Below, one piece after another: positions 55,948-64,000 of a stretch of 64,000 bases of DNA. Below the pieces are notes generated by a model that made no database searches, was not told the DNA's origin, and was given only the letters and a program-made list of their open reading frames with translations. Every line of letters starts with the position of its first letter. Within the stretch, counting starts at the first letter, position 1. The position numbers and the translations under genes are program-made. Source of the DNA: Terriglobia bacterium (GTDB taxonomy: Bacteria > Acidobacteriota > Terriglobia > Acidiferrales > UBA7541); assembly GCA_020073605.1 (NCBI GenBank), contig JAIQEW010000007.1:1-64000 (forward strand), given 5' to 3'.

Positions 55948-55972
55948 CCGGCCCGTCGCCTGAAGACCCCTG

Positions 55973-56596
55973 ATGAACACGCTGGGTTCATTGTTGGCAT
56001 GGCTGGCAGAGCACGGCTACGAATTCGTCCTCGCCGGGCTGGTTGTGACCCTCTGTGTACGAGACCCTCGAAAGCGCCGCGCCGTCGTACGAATCCTCCT
56101 GATCTTGGGCGGCATTGTGGTCGGGGCCATATTTCTTGCCGCCGCCTACGGGAAGATGAAGCCGCTGCCTGGTTTCGCATGGTCATGGGCGTCCATTAGG
56201 ACGTCGATTTCGTTTTTCGCTATCCAGGTGGAGTCGTACCAAGTGCTTTCGCCCGGTGCTGCGAACACGGTCGCTCATTTCTTGCCCTTTATTGAGCTGT
56301 TCCTTGGGCTGTGGCTGGTCAGCGGCATCGGACGGCGGTTTGCATCCCTCCTGGCCAGCTCGGCGATTTGCGGATTCATGATTGCCATCACGTCCGCTTA
56401 CTTTCGGGGTTTGAAGATCGATTGCGGGTGTGGAATTGGGCCGCCGGAAGAGGTGGGCCCTGCGGCCTTGATGCGCGACGGGTTCAGGTTTCTGCTGCCG
56501 GCACTGCTCGTGACGATCGGCGCCTTTTGGATCCGGCGGCAGCCAAGCGGGACAACCGCCGCCGCGAGTCCCGATTCCCTCAGCCCCGCAAGCTAA
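55973..56596 (+). CDS. MauE-like redox membrane protein
   Basis: This 207-residue protein has about four or five membrane helices (near 20-35, 45-65, 105-130, 135-150 and 170-190) and the cysteine pair CGCGIGPPEE near residue 153, as in MauE/DoxX-like proteins that pass reducing or oxidising power across the membrane to a thioredoxin-like partner. Its neighbour is the DsbA-like protein, so the two probably work as a pair, as VKOR or DsbB do with DsbA. The cysteine chemistry is inferred. It ends with a Pro/Ser tail. Confidence 0.8.
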   Translation: MNTLGSLLAWLAEHGYEFVLAGLVVTLCVRDPRKRRAVVRILLILGGIVVGAIFLAAAYGKMKPLPGFAWSWASIRTSISFFAIQVESYQVLSPGAANTVAHFLPFIELFLGLWLVSGIGRRFASLLASSAICGFMIAITSAYFRGLKIDCGCGIGPPEEVGPAALMRDGFRFLLPALLVTIGAFWIRRQPSGTTAAASPDSLSPAS

Positions 56597-56702
56597 GTAG
56601 CCCTCAGCGCCAAGTGACACCGAGAACCACCGCTTGGAGCAGACTCGCGCGCCTATTCATCTCAACTATTAGTCGAATCGCTGGAAGGGAAACTTCGGAA
56701 GA

Positions 56703-57605
56703 TCAATCGCCGGTGGCGGTTGCAGTGGGTGAAATCGATCGCAGGTAGCGCCAGGGGTTTACAGGCGTGTTGTAGATGCGTACTTCGTAATGAAGGTGCG
56801 GGCCGGTGGAGCGGCCGCTATCCCCTTCGTAGCCGATCACGTCTCCCGACTTGACGCGCATCCCATTCTGCACATTGAAGCCGGAAAGGTGCCCGTACCA
56901 AGTGGTGACTCCGAAGCCGTGGTCGATCACGACCAGCTTGCCGTAGCCCGCGCGGCGGTCGACTTCTTCGACCACGCCGTCGGCGGTCGCTCGAACCTCG
57001 TCTCCGTAACGGGAGGCAATGTCGAGCCCTGCATGGAATGCACCCTCACCGCTGAACGGGTCGAGCCGCTCGCCAAAGTGCCCCGTAATCCGACCAACCA
57101 CAGGCCAAAGGGCCGGAACGATCCCGAGACTGCTCAACTGGGTGACGGGCAAGAGCCGCATCCCTCCGCTCGACATCGCAACTGCGGTGACGTTCTTTTG
57201 CAGGTAGCTGAACTCGTAAACGGACTCCTGGAACTCCGCATCCGGCTCGGGGGCCGCATCGGTCAGGCCAAATGGGGTCTGGCGGAAGCGCGTGATGCCG
57301 TAAGCCATGGCTACTTCGCCCGCGAGCGATTGCAGGGAGTTCAGGCGCTGGTTGGTGTCTTTAACCTGGGATTGAAGCTCGACGTACTGCTGTTTGAGGC
57401 TGTCTTGTTCGCGGCGCAGGGAATTGTAATTCGTAGCCTTCCAGAGCATCCGCGAATACGAGCCCATTCCCGCGGAGACCGTGATGCCGCCCACAACCGC
57501 TAGAATTGCCAGCACATGCAAGACGTACCACGGCACGCGCACTCGCCGCATGCCGCCCGAGGCGTTGGAAGCAATGAAAAACGTATAGGAATGTTTGTGC
57601 CTCAT
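56703..57605 (-). CDS. M23 family peptidase (membrane-anchored)
   Basis: This 300-residue protein has one membrane helix (about 23-45), a coiled-coil region (about 60-105, with SLKQQYVELQSQVKDTNQRL), and an M23 peptidase domain (about 170-290) with FHAGLDIASRYGDEV near 190 and GPHLHYEVR near 277, supplying zinc ligands. The H-x-x-x-D and H-x-H sites look complete, so it may cut peptidoglycan cross-links, or, as NlpD and EnvC relatives, activate an amidase. It is divergent from thiL and convergent with the MauE gene. Confidence 0.88.
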   Translation of the reverse strand: MRHKHSYTFFIASNASGGMRRVRVPWYVLHVLAILAVVGGITVSAGMGSYSRMLWKATNYNSLRREQDSLKQQYVELQSQVKDTNQRLNSLQSLAGEVAMAYGITRFRQTPFGLTDAAPEPDAEFQESVYEFSYLQKNVTAVAMSSGGMRLLPVTQLSSLGIVPALWPVVGRITGHFGERLDPFSGEGAFHAGLDIASRYGDEVRATADGVVEEVDRRAGYGKLVVIDHGFGVTTWYGHLSGFNVQNGMRVKSGDVIGYEGDSGRSTGPHLHYEVRIYNTPVNPWRYLRSISPTATATGD

Positions 57606-57798
57606 CGCCTTAGTTTCTTCCGAATGAACTTTGCGCCGGCCGGCTTGAATCCGCGCGCCCCTTGCTGCGGCCCGCCGGTTTTCCCAGGACTTCGATCGGG
57701 AGTTTGGACCGAGAGCCCTGGTCCGAAACCCGCCAAATTGTAATGACTACAGCCGTTTGCGTCAACCCCGATCTTCCATTTCGCATAGAGCTCCTGCC

Positions 57799-57827
57799 CT
57801 CGCTTCTCAATCCGAGGCACTCTATAA
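57799..57827 (+). promoter_or_regulatory. Promoter candidate of thiL
   Basis: A perfect -10 box TATAAT lies at 57822-57827, about 68 bp before the thiL start, with a weak -35 (TCGCTT) 17 bp further up. The 289-bp gap between the M23 gene and thiL holds no gene. Confidence 0.45.
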
Positions 57828-57894
57828 TCCGGGGGTCGCCTGACCAAATTCTACGCGAGTCAGTGAGCGCGAAACAACTGTACAGAAGGACAGG

Positions 57895-58932
57895 ATGGAC
57901 GCGGAAACCAAGCTGATCCAGAGGATAGCCCGAGCGATCCCTTCGGAAATGGGCGCCGGAAAGGGCCGCGGACGGGCGCCCGGCGGACTGCGTCTCGGAA
58001 TCGGCAATGACGGAGCTGTGCTGGCGCCCAGCGGTCGCACCGAATGGGTGCTGAGCTGCGACGCCTTCCTGGAAGGCGTCCACTTCCTCGCGGATCGCCA
58101 TCCGGCGGATTCCGTGGGGTTCAAGTCGCTTGCCCGGGCCACCAGTGATTTGGCTGCGATGGGCGCCGCACCGCGCTACTTCCTGCTAACGCTGGCCCTC
58201 CCGCTCGGCCGCACGGGCGCGTGGCTCGACGATTTCCTGCGGGGAATGGCGAAAGCATCCCGCCAGCTCGGGATACGCCTGATCGGCGGAGACACGAAGC
58301 GGCACGCGTCCGTCGCGATCAGTATTACCGTGCTCGGCGAAATCGCTCCTGGGCGGGCCGTCACGCGCGCGGGCGCACGCCCCGGCGATATTTTGTACGT
58401 GAGCGGGAAATTAGGGCGTGCCGAGCTGGGCTTGCGGATGGTCAAAAGTGGCGCTCTTAAACGAGGTAAACGGGGCCTAAAGAGCCAATCTTTGCTCCTC
58501 GAGCAGCACTTCTACCCACGGATCCGCGTGGGCCTCGGCACCTGGCTCGCCCGGCACCGGATCCCTTCGGCCATGATGGATATCTCCGACGGCCTTTCGA
58601 CCGACTTGGGCCGCCTCTGCGCCGCGAGCGGAGTGGGGGCGCGCGTCTGGGCAGAGCGAATCCCCTGCGTGGAGATACCATCCGCAGGACCCGGCTCGCT
58701 TAAGAGGCTGAAACTCGACCCGCTCCAATTGGCTCTGCACGGCGGCGACGACTACGAGCTTCTCTTTGCAGTTTCGCCTCGGAAGGTGAAGCAACTGCGA
58801 ATGGTGCCGGGGTTTTCAAGCCTGACGGCGATCGGCGAAGTCGAGCGCGGCAACAAAGTTGTGCTGGTTGGGGCCGACGGCCGCGCCACACGCCTCGTTT
58901 CCGGCGGCTGGGATCCCTTCCGCGAAAAGTAG
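57895..58932 (+). CDS. thiL: Thiamine-phosphate kinase
   Basis: This 345-residue enzyme phosphorylates thiamine phosphate to the active diphosphate. It has the ATP-binding GNDGAVLAP near residue 38, LSCDAFLEGVHFLADRHPADSVG (as LSCDAFLEGVHF and ADSVGFKSLARATSDLAAMG), the LIGGDTKRH loop and the DISDGLSTDLGRLC motif near 226, all typical of ThiL/PurM-like proteins. Start has AAGGACAGG before it. No other thiamine genes are adjacent. It is convergent with the PBP1A gene, only 14 bp away. Confidence 0.95.
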   Translation: MDAETKLIQRIARAIPSEMGAGKGRGRAPGGLRLGIGNDGAVLAPSGRTEWVLSCDAFLEGVHFLADRHPADSVGFKSLARATSDLAAMGAAPRYFLLTLALPLGRTGAWLDDFLRGMAKASRQLGIRLIGGDTKRHASVAISITVLGEIAPGRAVTRAGARPGDILYVSGKLGRAELGLRMVKSGALKRGKRGLKSQSLLLEQHFYPRIRVGLGTWLARHRIPSAMMDISDGLSTDLGRLCAASGVGARVWAERIPCVEIPSAGPGSLKRLKLDPLQLALHGGDDYELLFAVSPRKVKQLRMVPGFSSLTAIGEVERGNKVVLVGADGRATRLVSGGWDPFREK

Positions 58933-58946
58933 CCGGACGAAGCTTC

Positions 58947-61244
58947 CTATGGGGATGGGTTTGCGGCCGGCTTTTCAGGAGGCGGCGCTGCGCTCTCCGT
59001 CAAACCCTGCTCGGCGGCGTCGGCGGGAGGAGCCGTGTCCGGCGTGTCCACCTGGACCACCTTTGTCGGCGCGATTTTCTCGAGCGGCACGACGTTGGGA
59101 AAATCCTCCACCGGCATCCCCTGCATGGCCTGCTGCATGAACTCGAGCCAGATGGGGAGCGCGGCGCGCGCGCCGGTTTCCTTCTTGCCGAGCGAATTCC
59201 GCTTGTCGTCGTTGCCGACCCACACGCCGGCGGTGATCTGCGGCGTGAATCCGATGTACCACGCGTCTGTGAAATCGTTGGTTGTCCCGGTCTTGCCCGC
59301 TGAGGGGCGTCCGAGCTCTTTGGCGCGCACGCCCGTGCCGAACTTCACCACGTCTTCGAGCATCGCGACCATGGTGCGCGCCACGTCCGGCGGGATCACG
59401 TCGGTCACATTGGCGCGCGACTCTTCAAGCACCGCTCCGTCGTAGGAAGTCACGCGGCGGATGTAGTGCGGATCGATGTGGATGCCGTCGTCGGGAAAAA
59501 CGGTGAACGCCGAGGTGTGCTCCATCAGATTCAGGTCAGCGGCGCCCAGCGCGAGCGGCAGATACGGCGGCAGGGGGCTTTCGATGCCGAACTTCCTTGC
59601 CAGGGCCACCGTATTCTCGATTCCGATTTTGTCCAGCAGGCGCACGGCGGGAATATTCCGCGAATCGGCGAGAGCGCGGCGGAGCGTGATGCGCCCTTCG
59701 AACTTCTCGTCGTAGTTGTGCGGCGTGTAATCCTGGCCGCCGCTCGTATACGTAATAGGCGAGTCAACCACCGTGTCGAAGGGCGACGCGCCCTGGGCGA
59801 GGGCCTCGGCATAGACGTACACCTTGAAGGAGCTGCCGGTCTGGCGCTGCGCTTGCGTTGCGCGGTCGAATTTCGATTCCTCGAAATCGTAGCCTCCGAC
59901 CATCGCCTTGATGTCGCCCGTGGCATTGTCGATGGCGACCAGCCCCGCCTGCGCCGTCGGCTGCTGCTCGAGATCCACCTGCGCCGCCGTGCCGGCGATC
60001 TCCCGGACATGCACGACGACGAGATCGCCCGGCTTCAGAAGGTCCGAGGCCGATTTGTGGCCGGTCCACGAAAAATCGGACGGCGTGAGCATCGCGCGGT
60101 ACGGCCCGATCTTGATCCACGCAAAGGTCGGCTGCACGGATGTGACCAGCCCGGTGAGGTAGTCCCCCTTTTGGATCGGTCCTTTCCAGTCGTCGTTCTG
60201 ATAGGTGTCGAGCGCGCCCGGATTGTCGCTGAGGATGTTCGGGAGATTGCCGCGCCAGCCGTGGCGGCGATCGTAGGCGTGGAGCCCGTCGCGGACGGCT
60301 TGGTTCGCCGCTTTCTGCATCGCCACGTTCAAAGTGGTGTACGCGCGCAAGCCCTGCTCGTGGACCGCCGCCGTGCCGTACGTGTGCTCGAGATACTGCC
60401 GGATTTCCTCGACGAAATAGGGCGCCAGATCGTTGCGCTGGGATTGGATGTGCAGGCCGAGCGGCTGCTTGCTGGTGGTGTCGGCTTGCGCCTGCGTGAT
60501 TTTCCCGGCGTGCGCCATCAGCGAAAGCACCAGGTTCCGCCTTGCGAGCGCGCGGTCCGGGTGCGTGATCGGGGAATAGACCGGCCCGCGGATGATGGCG
60601 GCGAGCGTCGCGGCCTCGGCGAGATTCAGCTGGCCCACCGGCTTGCTGAAATAGTATTCGGACGCCGCCTCGAAGCCGTAAGTTCCCGAGCCAAGATAGA
60701 TCTGGTTGGCGTACATCGTGAAAATCTGCTCTTTCGTGTAGTGCCGTTCGATCTGGAGGGCGAGGACCGTTTCTTCGATTTTGCGGTGAAGGCTGCGGTC
60801 GGAGCGGTTCAGGAAAAGCCCGCCGGCGAGCTGCATCGTGAGCGTGCTGGCGCCTTCCGCGGCGCGATGGCGGACGAGGTCGCGCCACGCAGCCTCAAGC
60901 ACGCGCGGAAAATCCACTCCCCAGTGCTGCTCGAAGTGCTGGTCCTCGGTCGCGATCACCGCGTCCTTCAGCACCTGCGGAGTCTGGCTGTAGGTGACGA
61001 GAATCCGCCGCTGGAGCGCGAATGTACCGATCGGCTGGCCGTCGTCGGCGTACAGCTCCGTCACGACGACCGGGCGGTAATCCTCAAGCGCGTGAATTCC
61101 CGGCAGATCGCTCGCGTAAACGAACAGCAGCCCGACCGCCGCTCCGAGCGCGATCGCGAACACGACGAGGAACGAGAACGCCAGCCGCCCCAGCAGCGTC
61201 CCGCCGCCGATGCGCATCGTCGCGCGATAAAATCGTTCGTCCAT
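58947..61244 (-). CDS. Class A penicillin-binding protein (PBP1A type)
   Basis: This 765-residue bifunctional enzyme polymerises and cross-links peptidoglycan. It has one N-terminal membrane helix (about 17-40), the glycosyltransferase domain with ATEDQHFEQHWGVD near 95 and the RKIEETVLALQIERHYTKEQI motif, then the transpeptidase with SSFK in the motif TGSSFKVY near 475, and SAGKTGTT near 690. The C terminus ends in an Ala/Pro-rich tail. All active motifs are complete. The gene stands at the end of a minus-strand stretch, opposite thiL. Confidence 0.95.
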   Translation of the reverse strand: MDERFYRATMRIGGGTLLGRLAFSFLVVFAIALGAAVGLLFVYASDLPGIHALEDYRPVVVTELYADDGQPIGTFALQRRILVTYSQTPQVLKDAVIATEDQHFEQHWGVDFPRVLEAAWRDLVRHRAAEGASTLTMQLAGGLFLNRSDRSLHRKIEETVLALQIERHYTKEQIFTMYANQIYLGSGTYGFEAASEYYFSKPVGQLNLAEAATLAAIIRGPVYSPITHPDRALARRNLVLSLMAHAGKITQAQADTTSKQPLGLHIQSQRNDLAPYFVEEIRQYLEHTYGTAAVHEQGLRAYTTLNVAMQKAANQAVRDGLHAYDRRHGWRGNLPNILSDNPGALDTYQNDDWKGPIQKGDYLTGLVTSVQPTFAWIKIGPYRAMLTPSDFSWTGHKSASDLLKPGDLVVVHVREIAGTAAQVDLEQQPTAQAGLVAIDNATGDIKAMVGGYDFEESKFDRATQAQRQTGSSFKVYVYAEALAQGASPFDTVVDSPITYTSGGQDYTPHNYDEKFEGRITLRRALADSRNIPAVRLLDKIGIENTVALARKFGIESPLPPYLPLALGAADLNLMEHTSAFTVFPDDGIHIDPHYIRRVTSYDGAVLEESRANVTDVIPPDVARTMVAMLEDVVKFGTGVRAKELGRPSAGKTGTTNDFTDAWYIGFTPQITAGVWVGNDDKRNSLGKKETGARAALPIWLEFMQQAMQGMPVEDFPNVVPLEKIAPTKVVQVDTPDTAPPADAAEQGLTESAAPPPEKPAANPSP

Positions 61245-61320
61245 CGTGCCGCCATTCTATCGCATCGCGCTGGTTGCGCTGATTTGAAGCAGGGTGGTTG
61301 CGAGCGAGAAGCTAACGGGC

Positions 61321-61692
61321 TCACTGATTGATCATGAAGGTGGCCATTTGCTCGAAGAACGCACGAAGGAATTGCTCGGCCTCGGCCGGCAGAGCCGCTT
61401 CCGCAAACGCGTTGCTCATCAGGCGCATCCAGCGGTCGCGCGCGGCCTGATCGATCCGGAACGGAATGTGCCGCGCCCGCAACATGGGATGTCCCCGCTC
61501 CGCGATGTATCGTTGCGGGCCTCCGAACCGGTAGATCAAGAAGTCGCGAAGGCGCTGCTCGGCCCCGGCACGATCCTCTTCCGGATACATCTTTCCGAGA
61601 ATGTCGTCCTGCGGGACCTGGCGATAGAAGGCGGCCACCAGACGCGCGAAGCCATCCTCTCCGATAATCGAGTAGATGTCGGTTTCTTCCAT
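61321..61692 (-). CDS. Truncated haemoglobin, group II
   Basis: This 123-residue globin has YSIIGEDGFARLVAAFYRQV at the start and the proximal-histidine region AERGHPMLRARHIPF near 63-78, followed by WMRLMSNAF; the Trp in the G helix is typical of group II. Such globins bind oxygen or detoxify nitric oxide and peroxide. ATG at 61692 gives the usual length. PBP1A lies downstream and a bacilliredoxin gene upstream, 66 bp away on the same strand; the pairing may be one small stress operon. Confidence 0.85.
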   Translation of the reverse strand: MEETDIYSIIGEDGFARLVAAFYRQVPQDDILGKMYPEEDRAGAEQRLRDFLIYRFGGPQRYIAERGHPMLRARHIPFRIDQAARDRWMRLMSNAFAEAALPAEAEQFLRAFFEQMATFMINQ

Positions 61693-61758
61693 GCCTGTTC
61701 GATTTGAGTGTGGCATCGCCGCAAATGGCGATGCCAGTGGGCGGCGCGGCTCGCGCGG

Positions 61759-62199
61759 CTACTGGCCCGCGGGAGCCGTGGCCGGGGTGCAGAAGCGGTC
61801 GAAGGCTTGCGTCAGCGCTTGCGCGATGGTGAAAGGGTCGCTGCTCTCGATGCTGCGTCTTTCCATCATGAAGACCAGCTTGCCGTCGCGCAGCAGCGCG
61901 ATCGAAGGAGAAGAAGGGGCATAACCAGTGAAGTAGCCTCGCGCTCGGTCGGTGGCTTCCAGATCCTGCCCTGCGAATACCGTCGTCAGGACTTCCGGAC
62001 GCGCCTTGTTCGAGAGAGCCTTGGCAATTGCCGGGCGGGCCTTGCCGGCGGCGCAGCCGCAGATGGAGTTCACCACGACGAGCAACGTTCGTTTCTCCTG
62101 CTTCAGCACCGAATCCACCTCTTCCGGTGTCCGCATTTCGCGGAAGCCGATTCTCGTCAGTTCCTCTCGCATCGGTCGAACCATGTCTTCAGGGTACAT
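61759..62199 (-). CDS. Bacilliredoxin (BrxA/BrxB family)
   Basis: This 146-residue protein shows the bacilliredoxin pattern: start MYPEDMVRPMREELT, the active site SICGCAAGKARP with C-G-C near residue 43, and the loop SSPSIALLRDGKLV. In Bacillus it removes bacillithiol from proteins after oxidative stress. The presence of one suggests that this organism uses bacillithiol or a similar thiol, though its synthesis genes are not in the window. The start at 62199 has AAGGAGCAGCG upstream. It is upstream of the globin gene and divergent from glutathione peroxidase. Confidence 0.92.
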   Translation of the reverse strand: MYPEDMVRPMREELTRIGFREMRTPEEVDSVLKQEKRTLLVVVNSICGCAAGKARPAIAKALSNKARPEVLTTVFAGQDLEATDRARGYFTGYAPSSPSIALLRDGKLVFMMERRSIESSDPFTIAQALTQAFDRFCTPATAPAGQ

Positions 62200-62404
62200 C
62201 GCTGCTCCTTCGCTGATCTGCGCTCGGCCCATAGAGCCGACGCTAGGTCTAGACGACACTATAGCACGCGCGATCCCCGCCCATCGCAATCTGGCCGTTT
62301 CCAGTCAGTGCGTTCACCGGAAACGAACCTGCCGTCGCCGGCGGGCTAACCTTGACCCAGGCTTGCGGCGAGCTTATCCTTTGAGCGAAATTCGCGGAGG
62401 ACAA

Positions 62405-62974
62405 ATGAAGAAGTTGTGGAGAGCTGAATTTCCGGGTTATTTTCTTGCGGGGGCACTGGTTCTTATGACTGCGGCGGCTTCGTTTGCGGCATCGAGCATT
62501 TACGATTTCAACCTGCCGTTGCTGGACGGCAAAGCGGCGCCGCTCGCGAGTTACAAAGGCAAAGTGGTGCTCGTGGTCAACGTGGCGAGCCGGTGCGGAT
62601 TCACGCCGCAATATACGGCGCTCGAGTCCATCTACGAAAAGTACAAGGACCGGGGATTCGTGATCATCGGCTTCCCGGCGAACAATTTCGGCGGGCAGGA
62701 GCCCGGCACGAACGAAGAGATCAAGACGTTTTGCCAGTCAAAATACAGCGTGACCTTCCCCGTGTACGGAAAAGTTTCGGTGAAGGGCGACGACCAGACG
62801 CCGCTCTACGCCTATCTCACCAAGGAAGCGAATCCCGCCGTGTCCGGCGACATCAAGTGGAACTTCACGAAGTTCCTCGTCGATCGCCAGGGCAAGGTCG
62901 TGCAGCGATTCGAGCCGGCCACCACGCCGGATTCACCGGAAGTGATCTCAGCGATCGAGAAGCTGCTGAAATAG
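62405..62974 (+). CDS. Secreted glutathione peroxidase-family protein
   Basis: This 189-residue protein has a signal peptide (about 1-29, ending SFAAS) and a thioredoxin-fold peroxidase with VVNVASRCGFTPQY (catalytic Cys), the FPANNFGGQEPGTNEEI segment with the Gln, and WNFTKFLVD with Trp and Asn of the catalytic set. Such Cys-type enzymes are usually thioredoxin-dependent rather than glutathione-dependent. The GGAGGAC site fixes the ATG at 62405. The signal suggests periplasmic action, which is less common. It is divergent from the bacilliredoxin gene; both relate to peroxide stress. Confidence 0.93.
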   Translation: MKKLWRAEFPGYFLAGALVLMTAAASFAASSIYDFNLPLLDGKAAPLASYKGKVVLVVNVASRCGFTPQYTALESIYEKYKDRGFVIIGFPANNFGGQEPGTNEEIKTFCQSKYSVTFPVYGKVSVKGDDQTPLYAYLTKEANPAVSGDIKWNFTKFLVDRQGKVVQRFEPATTPDSPEVISAIEKLLK

Positions 62975-63047
62975 CCGCAGGGTCAAGCCATCGAGTCCAG
63001 TGCAGGAAGTAGGGAGGCGCCGAAACGCCTCCCACCTCCGCTTCTTT

Positions 63048-64000
63048 CTACGGCAGGACGTAACGGAACGACGTAAGGACCATGCTCTCGGAGCCACTCG
63101 GCTGGCCGCTCGGATTGGCTACCGATCCTACGCCCGACCAGGTGTTGCGCGTGATGTACGAATACTGCGGCCCCCACTGCACGGTTCCCTTAGGTCCCTT
63201 GTAGAACCGATACCAGAACCCGAGCGTACCTTCGATCACGTTTCTCGTATCGCCTGCGCAGTTTGCAAGAGAACCCGGAGCGAAGCCGCTCGACCCGGGC
63301 GCGGTCTCCGTCCAGCAACCGGAGTTGTTGAACAGCGGCGACCCATAGCCGACAGCGGTGGTCTCCGAAGTGGGATGTGCCGTGCGAGCTGCGTATTCTC
63401 CGCCCACGTTGGCGTAGACGTCGAACTTCGGCGCGTGCCATTCGATCGTTCCGAGCGATTGGTAGCTGCGGACAAGGGCCAGCGTGCCGTTCGGATGCAC
63501 CGTCGCATCCGGAAGGCCTACCGTGCCGTAGCGCCCAATGCCGCTGCCACCGAGGAAGTGAAGACCGACGTCCAGACGCTTATTGAGGAACGAGACGCGG
63601 GCGTTCGCGCCCACGCCGCCGCCGGCTTTTGTGTTGTTGAACGCGCCTGCGGCTGACGGAGCATTCGGAAACACGCGGTCGCGGAACGTGCTGACTAAGC
63701 CGAACACTTCAAAGTGTCCCCATCCCGGCTCAAAGGCTGCCTTGAAGATGAGGTCGGGCGCTGCGTTGAAGGAGTAGTTGGTCGTCGCATTGAGCAATCC
63801 GCCGCCGTTTCCAGTGGTACCGAGCAGGAAGTTGGCTGACTGGTTGTGGGCCGCGAAAGTGGTCTGCGGGTTTTCGACGGCGAACGCCAGCCACACCTTG
63901 TTATTGAAGTTCCTTGCCACGCGGAAGCCGTACTGCCGCGCCCAACTGAAACCCACGTTGTATTGTGAGTCGATCACCATGGGCGGCGCCTCGGTGCGGT
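63048..64000 (-). CDS. Outer-membrane beta-barrel protein, C-terminal part
   Basis: At least 310 residues of a protein whose frame stays open to the end of the window, so its N terminus is missing. The sequence alternates hydrophobic and polar residues with many Gly, Asn and aromatic residues (VKNP-like strands such as NKVWLAFAVENPQTTF, TVQWGPQYSYITRNTW) and ends SFRYVLP, typical of a porin-like beta-barrel. No family is named with certainty; it resembles porin-like proteins of acidobacteria. An ATG at 63980 is internal and probably not the real start. Confidence 0.72.
   Translation of the reverse strand, partial: RTEAPPMVIDSQYNVGFSWARQYGFRVARNFNNKVWLAFAVENPQTTFAAHNQSANFLLGTTGNGGGLLNATTNYSFNAAPDLIFKAAFEPGWGHFEVFGLVSTFRDRVFPNAPSAAGAFNNTKAGGGVGANARVSFLNKRLDVGLHFLGGSGIGRYGTVGLPDATVHPNGTLALVRSYQSLGTIEWHAPKFDVYANVGGEYAARTAHPTSETTAVGYGSPLFNNSGCWTETAPGSSGFAPGSLANCAGDTRNVIEGTLGFWYRFYKGPKGTVQWGPQYSYITRNTWSGVGSVANPSGQPSGSESMVLTSFRYVLP

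Overview
The window is 64 kb of GC-rich bacterial chromosome made almost entirely of housekeeping genes with short gaps. It is most likely from an acidobacterium (Acidobacteriota). This is inferred from the mix of families: an LptC/LptA export protein next to lptB and rpoN, an MsbA-like exporter, an HspR-type dnaK locus, HXXEE, DUF6282, DUF2203 and YyaL proteins, cytochrome c/Vgb-type propeller fusions, and a partial beta-barrel protein. The Lpt and Msb genes and the porin-like protein indicate a Gram-negative, two-membrane cell. No rRNA, tRNA, CRISPR array, insertion sequence, integrase or phage gene was seen.

Layout. 1-6.1 kb: an NTF2-like secreted protein bracketed by two hairpin repeats, a di-haem peroxidase, a CBS protein with a perfect CRP/FNR-type site upstream, an HXXEE membrane protein, a secreted cytochrome c/propeller protein, and dcd. 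6.3-8.5 kb: an HU protein with a clear promoter, a site-2 protease and an orphan ATPase. 8.5-17.9 kb (minus strand): msbA-like, yicC, gmk, rpoZ and coaBC linked by ATGA overlaps or small gaps, then a family 4 uracil-DNA glycosylase, a DMT transporter and priA. 18.1-24.9 kb (minus): a GAF-GGDEF gene and an lptC/A-lptB-rpoN-rapZ run. 24.9-28 kb (plus): rodZ with a near-consensus promoter, a gene that seems to start at ATT, and an RlmI-like methyltransferase. 28-35.6 kb: hsp20, clpB, htpX, a coiled-coil membrane protein with a strong terminator, a 56-residue basic protein, nagA, a YcxB protein and a glutaredoxin. 35.7-41.7 kb (minus): ATP synthase b', b, delta, alpha, gamma, beta, epsilon; the membrane a and c subunits are not here. 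41.9-48.6 kb: a YyaL protein, a sigma factor with two small membrane genes and a serine hydrolase, DUF6282 and DUF2203. 48.7-54.9 kb (minus): dnaK-dnaJ-hspR, a DnaC-like ATPase, and a structured leader with a terminator just before moaA. 55-64 kb: a DsbA-like/MauE pair, an M23 peptidase, thiL, PBP1A, a truncated haemoglobin, a bacilliredoxin, a glutathione peroxidase and the C-terminal part of an outer-membrane protein.

How the parts work together. The heat-shock genes look like one HspR regulon: dnaK and hsp20 have the same promoter design, TTGACA with 17-bp spacing, overlapped by an inverted repeat resembling the HAIR operator, and hspR itself is in the dnaK operon. Envelope functions (MsbA, LptB, LptC/A, PBP1A, M23, RodZ, site-2 protease) are abundant. 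Redox functions (peroxidase, bacilliredoxin, glutathione peroxidase, globin, DsbA/MauE, glutaredoxin) recur along the window.

The least explained signals are non-coding. First, a roughly 165-nt multi-hairpin RNA ends in a strong terminator about 20 nt before the moaA start codon and is a candidate transcription-terminating riboswitch. Second, a family of seven two-hairpin intergenic repeats shows compensatory base changes; four copies supply the TGA stop codon of the neighbouring gene. Third, paired hairpins flank the first gene. Fourth, a hairpin able to switch partners covers the ribosome binding site of the cytochrome/propeller gene. All assignments come from reading the sequence and recalling family features; no database search was run.
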